Assembly: GCF_900108335.1 (NCBI RefSeq)
Contig: NZ_FNVT01000010.1
Coordinates: 186,001-250,000 of the forward strand
From: Nonomuraea solani
Lineage (GTDB): Bacteria > Actinomycetota > Actinomycetes > Streptosporangiales > Streptosporangiaceae
Direction: 5' to 3'
Length of the DNA: 64,000 bases
Shown here: positions 58,511 to 64,000 of the stretch, piece by piece
Layout of the letters: every line of letters begins with the position of its first letter
How positions within the stretch are numbered: position 1 is the stretch's first letter
Translations under genes and position numbers: made by a program
The notes under the pieces: generated by a model
What the model saw: only the letters and a program-made list of their open reading frames with translations
The model's database searches: none
Told to the model about the DNA's origin: nothing

Positions 58511-59340
58511 GAGGCCGGATGAACGCCGGGCTCCTGGCCGGCGGCGCGCTCGTCGGGCTCGTGACGCTCGCGGCGGTGGTGTCGTTCCTCTGGACGCCGC
58601 ACGACCCGACGCTCGTGGACGCCGCCGGCCGGCTGCGCGAGCCCGGCGGCGGCCACCTCTTGGGCGCCGACATGTACGGCCGCGACACCCTCAGCCAGCT
58701 CATGGTCGGCGCCCGCACCACCCTCTACGTCGGCATCGTCGCGGTCGGCATCGCCGCCGTCATCGGCACCCCGCTCGGCGTGATCGCCGGGATGACGCCG
58801 CGCGGCTGGCTGTCCGAGCTCATCATGCGCGTCAACGACCTGGTGTTCGCGTTCCCCGCGCTGCTGCTGGCCGTCATGCTCGGCGCCGTGTACGAGCCCG
58901 GCACGCTCACCGCCATGATCGCCATCGGGGTGGCCACCGTGCCCGCGTTCGCCCGCGTGGCCCGCGCCGCCACGCTGCAGGTCATGGTCACCGACTACAT
59001 CCTGGCCGCCAGGGCCGCCGGGCGCCGCCGCGCCGCCATCGCCGTACGGCACGTGCTGCCGAACATCGGCTCCATGCTCATCGTGCAGGCGTCGGTGTCG
59101 TTCGCGATCGCCATCCTGGCCGAGGCGGCGCTGTCGTTCCTCGGGTTCGGCACCCGGCCGCCCACCCCGTCGTGGGGCCGGATGCTGCAGGAGTCGTACG
59201 GGCTGCTCTTCTCCACCCCGCGCCTGGCCCTGTGGCCCGGGCTGGCGATCGCGCTCGCGGTGCTCGGGTTCAACCTGCTCGGCGACGGCCTGCGCGACTA
59301 CCTCGACCCCAAGCTCAGGAGGATCCGTGCTGAGCGTTGA
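58507..59340 (+). CDS. Peptide-type ABC permease (DppC-like)
   Basis: 277 residues, ATG overlapping the DppB-like stop. GAHLLGTD-like motif (HLLGADMYGRDTLSQLM) and AARAAGRRRAAIAVRHVLPN coupling loop are standard DppC features. The C-terminus NLLGDGLRDYLDPKL is family-typical. Confidence 0.88.
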   Translation: MRGRMNAGLLAGGALVGLVTLAAVVSFLWTPHDPTLVDAAGRLREPGGGHLLGADMYGRDTLSQLMVGARTTLYVGIVAVGIAAVIGTPLGVIAGMTPRGWLSELIMRVNDLVFAFPALLLAVMLGAVYEPGTLTAMIAIGVATVPAFARVARAATLQVMVTDYILAARAAGRRRAAIAVRHVLPNIGSMLIVQASVSFAIAILAEAALSFLGFGTRPPTPSWGRMLQESYGLLFSTPRLALWPGLAIALAVLGFNLLGDGLRDYLDPKLRRIRAER

Positions 59341-60241
59341 CGGCCTGACCGTGCGCGCGGACGCCGTCGACCTCGTCCGCGACGTGTCGTTCGCCATCGG
59401 GCCCGGCGAACGGGTGGGGCTGATCGGCGAGTCGGGCTCGGGCAAGTCACTGACCGCGCTGTCGCTCATGGGCCTGCTGCCCGAGGGCGTGGCCGCCTCC
59501 GGGACGGCCAGGCTCGGCGAACGCGACCTGGTCGGCGTGCCGGAGAGCCGGATCAAGGACCTGCGCGGCCGCGACGTGTCCATGGTCTTCCAGGAGCCGA
59601 TGACCGCGCTGAACCCGCTCATGCGCGTCGGCGCCCAGGTCGCCGAGGTCATGACGCTGCACGGGCGCTCCCGTGCCGAGGCCCGCGAGCGGGCGATCGA
59701 GCTGCTGGCACGTGTACGGCTGCCCGAGCCGGGACAGATCGCCCGCGCGTACCCGCACCAGCTCTCCGGCGGCCAGCGCCAGCGCGTCATGCTCGCCATC
59801 GCCCTGGCCAACGGGCCCGAGCTGCTCATCTGCGACGAGCCCACCACCGCGCTCGACGTCACCGTGCAGAAGCAGATGCTCGAACTGATCGCCGAGGTCG
59901 CGCCCGCGCTGCTGTTCATCACCCACGACCTCGCCGTCGTCGCCTCCGTCTGCGAACGCGTCCTGGTCATGTACGGCGGCCGCGTCGTCGAGTCCGGCCC
60001 CATCCGCGACGTCTTCACCCGGCCCCGCCACCGCTACACCGAGGGCCTGCTGGCCGCCTCCAGGCTCACCCCGCGCGGCACCCGCCTGCCCACCATCCAG
60101 GGCGGCGTCCCGTCGGCCGGGCACTTCCCCGGCGGCTGCGTGTTCAGGAACCGCTGCCCGCACGCCACCGCCACGTGCGAGACCGCGCCCGCGCTGACAG
60201 GAGACGGCCATGCCCACGCATGCTGGCACCCCGCTGATTGA
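59327..60241 (+). CDS. Peptide-type ABC ATPase (DppD-like)
   Basis: 304 residues from GTG 59327 with AGGAGG at 59317-59322; overlaps the permease by 14 bp. Walker A GESGSGKS, signature LSGGQRQRVMLAIAL and Walker B LLICDEPTTALD are intact. The C-terminal oligopeptide-transporter domain has the four-Cys iron-sulfur-like pattern (CVFRNRCPHATATC ... CWHP). Confidence 0.9.
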   Translation: MLSVDGLTVRADAVDLVRDVSFAIGPGERVGLIGESGSGKSLTALSLMGLLPEGVAASGTARLGERDLVGVPESRIKDLRGRDVSMVFQEPMTALNPLMRVGAQVAEVMTLHGRSRAEARERAIELLARVRLPEPGQIARAYPHQLSGGQRQRVMLAIALANGPELLICDEPTTALDVTVQKQMLELIAEVAPALLFITHDLAVVASVCERVLVMYGGRVVESGPIRDVFTRPRHRYTEGLLAASRLTPRGTRLPTIQGGVPSAGHFPGGCVFRNRCPHATATCETAPALTGDGHAHACWHPAD

Positions 60242-61010
60242 GGCCGCGGGGCTGAACCGCGTCTACCACCGCCCCCGAACCTCGCTCACCAGGCCGGGCG
60301 CCACCGTCCACGCCCTGCGCGACGTGTCTCTCACCGTACGGCGCGGCGGACGCTACGGCATCGTCGGCGAATCCGGCTCGGGCAAGTCCACGCTGCTGCG
60401 CCTGCTCTGCGCCCTCGACCAGCCCACCAGCGGCTCCATCCGCTTCGACGGCCAGGAGATCACCGGCAGGCCGGAGAAGCGGCTGCGCTTCCTGCGCGAG
60501 AACCTGCAGATCGTCTTCCAGGACCCGATGAGCTCCCTCGACCCCCGCATGCGCGTGCGCGACCTCGTCGCCGAGCCGCTCATCGCCCTCGGCCTGCCGG
60601 TCGGGAACCGGATCTCCGAACTGCTCGACGAGGTCGGGCTCCCGGCCGAGGCCGCCGGCCGCTATCCGCACCAGTTCTCCGGCGGGCAGCGGCAGCGCAT
60701 CGCCATCGCCCGCGCGCTCGCGCCCCGGCCGAAGGTGCTGGTCGCCGACGAACCCGTCAGCGCACTGGACGTCTCCGTACGCGGGCAGATACTCAACCTG
60801 CTGGCCGACCTCGTGGACGAGCTGGGGCTCACGCTCGTGTTCGTCTCGCACGACCTGTCCGTGGTGCGGCACGTGTGCGAGACGGTCGCCGTCATGAGCG
60901 CGGGCGAGATCGTCGAGAGCGGGCCGGTGGACGAGGTCTGGGCCGCGCCCTCGCATCCGTACACGCGGGCGCTGCTGGAGGCCGTACCGACTCTGGAGGG
61001 ATTGCTGTGA
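60210..61010 (+). CDS. Peptide-type ABC ATPase (DppF-like)
   Basis: 266 residues, ATG 60210 inside the DppD-like gene (32-bp overlap). Walker A GESGSGKST, signature FSGGQRQRIAIARAL and Walker B VLVADEPVSALD. It lacks the long C-terminal extension of many DppF proteins, ending soon after the SHPYTRALLEAVP motif. Overlaps the peptidase start (GTGA). Confidence 0.9.
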   Translation: MPTHAGTPLIEAAGLNRVYHRPRTSLTRPGATVHALRDVSLTVRRGGRYGIVGESGSGKSTLLRLLCALDQPTSGSIRFDGQEITGRPEKRLRFLRENLQIVFQDPMSSLDPRMRVRDLVAEPLIALGLPVGNRISELLDEVGLPAEAAGRYPHQFSGGQRQRIAIARALAPRPKVLVADEPVSALDVSVRGQILNLLADLVDELGLTLVFVSHDLSVVRHVCETVAVMSAGEIVESGPVDEVWAAPSHPYTRALLEAVPTLEGLL

Positions 61011-62185
61011 TCGACGTCGACGCCAGGGGAGTGGTGGAGTTCACGCAGGCGCTGGTGCGCATCCCCAGCACCAACGACCCGGCGCGCGGCCGCAACGAGC
61101 GGCCGGCCGCCGAGCTGGTCGAGGCCAAGATGCGCGAATGGGGCTGGGAACCGGTCGTGTCCGAGGCCGCGCCCGGCCGGCCGAACGTGGTCGCCGTCGT
61201 GGAGGGCGGCGGCGGGGATGGGCCGACGCTCATGTTCGAGGGGCACACGGACGTGGTGACCGAGGGCGACCTGTCCACCTGGACCGTCGACCCGTTCGGC
61301 GGCGAGATCCGCGACGGGCGGCTGTGGGGGCGGGGCAGCGCCGACATGAAGTCCGGCCTCGCCGCCACCCTCTACGCCACCCGCGCCCTGCAACTGGCCG
61401 GGCCGTTCCCCGGCCGGATCAAGGTGTGCGCGCTCGCCGATGAGGAAGGTCTCATGCTCGGCGCCCACCACTTCGTCTCGGAGGGCCTGACGGCCGGCGT
61501 GGACGGCGCCATCGTGGCCGAGCCGGAGGCGGGCGAGATCTGCGCCGTCGCCAAGGGCGCGCTGCGGCTGCGGGTGGACCTGACCGGCAAGATGGCCCAC
61601 GGGGCGATGCCGCAACACGGCCGCAACCCCCTCGAAGCGGTCGGCTCCCTGCTGGTCGGTCTGCGTGCCCTGCAGCGCGACCTCCAGGCCCGGCACCCGG
61701 CGCACGAGCACCTCGGCGAGGTGTACGTCACCCCGACCGTCCTGCGGGCCGGCTCAGAGGAGCAGGTCAACGTCATCCCGGCGGTCGCCTCGGTCTTCAT
61801 CGACGTGCGCACCATTCCCGGCGCCGAGCACAAGGAGATCGCCGACCGGGTGGCCGCCCTGGCCGCCTGCGGCGGCATCACCGCCGACGTGTCGATCCTG
61901 GTGGACCGGCCGCCCGTGGACGTCCCCGTGTCGGACCCCGTCGTGGCCGCCCTGGCCGCCGCCCACCGGTCGGTGACGGGGGAGGAGCCGGTGTACGGCG
62001 GGGTGCCCGGCTCGACGGACGGGACCGTGCTGACCCACTGGGGCGGGATCCCGTCGGTGGTGTACGGACCGGGGGGCAAGTGGATCGCCCACCAGGCGGA
62101 CGAGTACGTCGAGGTCGAGGAGATCGTCCGCTGCACCCGGGTGTTCGCGGAGGCGGCCCGCCGGTTCCTGAACGGCGACCACTGA
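61007..62185 (+). CDS. M20-family metallopeptidase/amidohydrolase (ArgE/DapE/CPG2 type)
   Basis: 392 residues from GTG 61007, coupled to the DppF-like stop, GGAGGG nearby. Zinc ligands follow the M20 order: His in LMFEGHTDVV, bridging Asp in GRGSADMKSG, catalytic Glu in ADEEG, Asp/Glu in AEPEAG and the last His in AHQADEYV. A Peptidase_M20 dimerisation domain lies in the middle (KMAHGAMPQHGRNP). It should hydrolyse an amide with a free carboxylate, as in N-acyl amino acids or short peptides. Confidence 0.87.
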   Translation: MIDVDARGVVEFTQALVRIPSTNDPARGRNERPAAELVEAKMREWGWEPVVSEAAPGRPNVVAVVEGGGGDGPTLMFEGHTDVVTEGDLSTWTVDPFGGEIRDGRLWGRGSADMKSGLAATLYATRALQLAGPFPGRIKVCALADEEGLMLGAHHFVSEGLTAGVDGAIVAEPEAGEICAVAKGALRLRVDLTGKMAHGAMPQHGRNPLEAVGSLLVGLRALQRDLQARHPAHEHLGEVYVTPTVLRAGSEEQVNVIPAVASVFIDVRTIPGAEHKEIADRVAALAACGGITADVSILVDRPPVDVPVSDPVVAALAAAHRSVTGEEPVYGGVPGSTDGTVLTHWGGIPSVVYGPGGKWIAHQADEYVEVEEIVRCTRVFAEAARRFLNGDH

Positions 62186-63288
62186 TGCGCGCTGGGGCGA
62201 CGAACTCCCTGATGGACGTGGCGGGCCTGCGGGTCGGCCACGCGCACCGGGCCGGGGGCGGTTTTCTGACGGGCACGACCGTCGTCCTGACGCCTTTCGA
62301 GGGGGCGGTGGCCGGGGTGGACGTCCGCGGCGCCGCACCCGGCACCCGCGAAACGGAACTCCTGGACCCCCGCAACCTGGTGGAACGGGTGCACGCGGTG
62401 GTGCTGTCGGGCGGAAGCGCCTTCGGCCTCAGCGCGGCCTGCGGCGTGATGTCCCGGCTGGCCGCGGCCGGGGTGGGGTACCCGGTGGCGGGCGGCACGG
62501 TGCCGATCGTCCCGGCGGCCGTCATCTTCGACCTCGGCCGCGGCGGCACCTTCCACGCCACCCCGGACGCCACCCTGGGCACAGCCGCCTACGACGCCGC
62601 GCTCCTGAGGGAGGACGCTCAAGGGCCCCCGGCTCCGGACGGCGGTCCGCGGTCCGTGGCCCCTTTGGGGGAAGGGGCTGGGGCGGCGGCCTTTCAAGGG
62701 ACGGCGGCCCCGGCGGCGAGTGGGTCGGTCGGGGCCGGGACCGGGGCGATGGCCGGGGGGTTGGCGGGCGGGGTCGGGACCGCCAGCGCCGTGCTCCCCG
62801 ACGGGACCACCGTGGCCGCCCTGGCCGTGGTGAATGCCGTGGGCTCCGTTCTCGACCCCCACGACGGCACCCTGGCCGGAGCCCGCTACGGACTCCCCGG
62901 CGAGTTCGGCCACCTCCAGGCCCCGGCAAAGGCGGAGACGGACGCGTGGCGGCCGAGCAACACGCCGGCGTTCAACACCACCATCGGCGTGGTGGCCACC
63001 GACCGTACCCTCACCAAGGCCCAGTGCGGCAAGCTGGCCGCCGTCGCCCACGACGGCCTGGCCAGGGCCATCAGACCGGCCCACACCATGACCGATGGCG
63101 ACACGATCTTCGCCCTGGCCACCTGCGCCCAGAAGACTCCGGACCACGACGTCTTCCAGGACGTCCTGGCGGCCGGAGCCGACGTGTTCAGCCGGGCCGT
63201 GGCGCACGCCATCCTGGCCGCCACCGGCCGCGAGGGCGCGCCCGCGTACCTCGACGTGTTCCCGAGCGCCCTACGGAAAGAGCGATGA
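62185..63288 (+). CDS. P1/S58-family self-processing hydrolase (DmpA / NylC-like)
   Basis: 367 residues, ATG overlapping the M20 stop by one base. The N-terminal half has the S58 core (LSGGSAFGLSAACGVMSRL, VPAAVIFDLGRGG). The predicted self-cleavage is before Thr265 in FNTTIGVVATD (Asn264-Thr265), the motif used by the nylon-oligomer hydrolase NylC, and is followed by KLAAVAHDGLARAIRPAHTM and GDTIFALATC. The mature enzyme would have an N-terminal Thr nucleophile and hydrolyse beta-peptides, aminopeptides or omega-amino-acid oligomers. Residues about 147-195 are a Gly/Ala/Pro-rich loop of skewed composition. Confidence 0.87.
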   Translation: MRAGATNSLMDVAGLRVGHAHRAGGGFLTGTTVVLTPFEGAVAGVDVRGAAPGTRETELLDPRNLVERVHAVVLSGGSAFGLSAACGVMSRLAAAGVGYPVAGGTVPIVPAAVIFDLGRGGTFHATPDATLGTAAYDAALLREDAQGPPAPDGGPRSVAPLGEGAGAAAFQGTAAPAASGSVGAGTGAMAGGLAGGVGTASAVLPDGTTVAALAVVNAVGSVLDPHDGTLAGARYGLPGEFGHLQAPAKAETDAWRPSNTPAFNTTIGVVATDRTLTKAQCGKLAAVAHDGLARAIRPAHTMTDGDTIFALATCAQKTPDHDVFQDVLAAGADVFSRAVAHAILAATGREGAPAYLDVFPSALRKER

Positions 63289-64000
63289 CCATCGACACCC
63301 CATGGCCGGCCGGCCTGCCCATCGGCGACGGATGGGAGGAGACGGCGGGCACCACCGACGTGATCTTCCCCTACGACGGAACCCTGGTCGCCAAGGCCCC
63401 GCTCGGCACTCCGGAGCAGGCGAGGCGCGCCGTCGAGGAGGCGCTGGCCGCGGCCCCCGCGATGGCCGTCCTGCCGTCCCACGCCCGCCGCGCCGCCCTC
63501 ACGCACGCCCACGACGCCCTCAAGGACAGGCGCGAGGAGTTCGAGCGCCTCCTCGTCCACGAGACCGGCAAACCCCTGATCGACTGCCGGGTCGAGGTGG
63601 CCAGGACGCTCGTCACCCTGGCCACCGCCGCCGAGGAGGTCGCCAGGCTGCACGGCGAGACCGTGCCGCTCGACCTGCTGCCCTCGGGCGAGGGCCTGGT
63701 CGGGTTCTGGACGCGCCGGCCCATCGGCGTGGTCGTCGGCATCACCGGCTTCAACTATCCGCTCCTCCTGGCCGCCCACAAGATCGCCCCCGCCATCGCG
63801 GCCGGCTGCCCGGTGATCGTCAAGCCCGCGCCCGCCACCCCGCTGGCCACGCTCTGGCTGGTCCACCTCCTCAGGTCCGCCGCCGCCCTGCCGCCCGCCG
63901 CCGTGCAGCTCGTCACCGGCGACGCCGACGTCGGCAGGACGCTGGTGGAGGACCGGCGGATCGGCGCGGTCTCGTTCACCGGCTCGGCCACCGCCGGCCA
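63285..64000 (+). CDS. Aldehyde dehydrogenase, 3' truncated by the window end
   Basis: ATG 63285 overlaps the upstream stop (ATGA); 238 residues are visible and the frame stays open to the end. ALDH blocks: FPYDGTLVAKAPLG, ETGKPLIDCRVEV, and catalytic-Asn/NAD region GFNYPLLLAAHKIAPAIAAGCPVIVKPAPATP, then VSFTGSATAG. The catalytic Cys lies beyond the window. It should oxidise an aldehyde to acid with NAD(P). As last visible gene of an amide-hydrolase operon it may handle a semialdehyde made by transamination of an omega-amino acid. Confidence 0.88.
   Translation, partial: MTIDTPWPAGLPIGDGWEETAGTTDVIFPYDGTLVAKAPLGTPEQARRAVEEALAAAPAMAVLPSHARRAALTHAHDALKDRREEFERLLVHETGKPLIDCRVEVARTLVTLATAAEEVARLHGETVPLDLLPSGEGLVGFWTRRPIGVVVGITGFNYPLLLAAHKIAPAIAAGCPVIVKPAPATPLATLWLVHLLRSAAALPPAAVQLVTGDADVGRTLVEDRRIGAVSFTGSATAG

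Overview
The window is high-GC (roughly 70 percent), densely packed DNA with GTG and TTG starts, lipobox substrate-binding proteins, a Tat-exported cholesterol oxidase-like enzyme, an actinomycete-type ECF sigma factor and a PIG-L deacetylase of the mycothiol-enzyme superfamily. This points to a filamentous actinobacterium. The general flavour suggests Streptosporangiales such as Nonomuraea, but that placement is inference. I see no rRNA, tRNA, CRISPR array, insertion sequence or prophage.

Left to right: 1-4090 is the 3' end of a type II Wadjet anti-plasmid system (jetC, jetD). 4085-8967 is a fructose-type ABC locus (divergent PfkB kinase, binding protein, permease, short ATPase, LacI regulator) with two abutting 16-bp operators. 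9273-16530 holds single genes: a methyltransferase, a secreted PQQ sugar dehydrogenase with Fn3 and CBM2 domains, a small Cys-rich exported protein, a PIG-L deacetylase, a TTC38/StaR-like TPR protein, a DUF1206 membrane protein and a secreted glycerophosphodiesterase. 16589-20645 is a GntR regulator, DapB-like oxidoreductase, CMD protein and cholesterol oxidase-like enzyme, with a KstR2-like operator. 20753-25765 is a sugar ABC locus without an ATPase, followed by an unrecognised 633-aa predicted alpha-barrel enzyme. 25880-28559 is an amidase and a membrane-anchored hypothetical protein.

28515-36209 is a glutamate-type ABC transporter (gluABCD) joined to a second binding protein, a CitB/DcuR-type response regulator and a divergent tripartite hybrid kinase; a 19-bp box is shared by the gluA and regulator promoters. 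36212-39410 is a TetR regulator, Baeyer-Villiger monooxygenase and esterase. 39568-43131 is an ABC exporter with a LiaS/NarL-type two-component system. 43289-49824 contains a sulfotransferase, aldo/keto reductase, MFS/LysR pair, small MazG-like protein, a hypothetical protein and an aryl/acyl-CoA ligase. 49821-55991 contains a NodS-like methyltransferase, a collapsed AMP-ligase remnant, a luciferase-like monooxygenase, a class IV PLP enzyme, an ECF sigma factor with a membrane partner, a class III adenylate cyclase and a FadR-type regulator. 56079-64000 is an operon for a peptide-type ABC transporter, an M20 amidohydrolase, a NylC/DmpA-like self-processing hydrolase and an aldehyde dehydrogenase cut by the window end.

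Two things stand out. First, the right-hand operon looks like an import-and-hydrolysis pathway for an unusual amide or omega-amino-acid oligomer. Second, short exact-period tandem repeats (13-35 bp, 2-6 copies) recur at gene junctions and in protein loops; in three cases they span the stop or start codons of adjacent genes.
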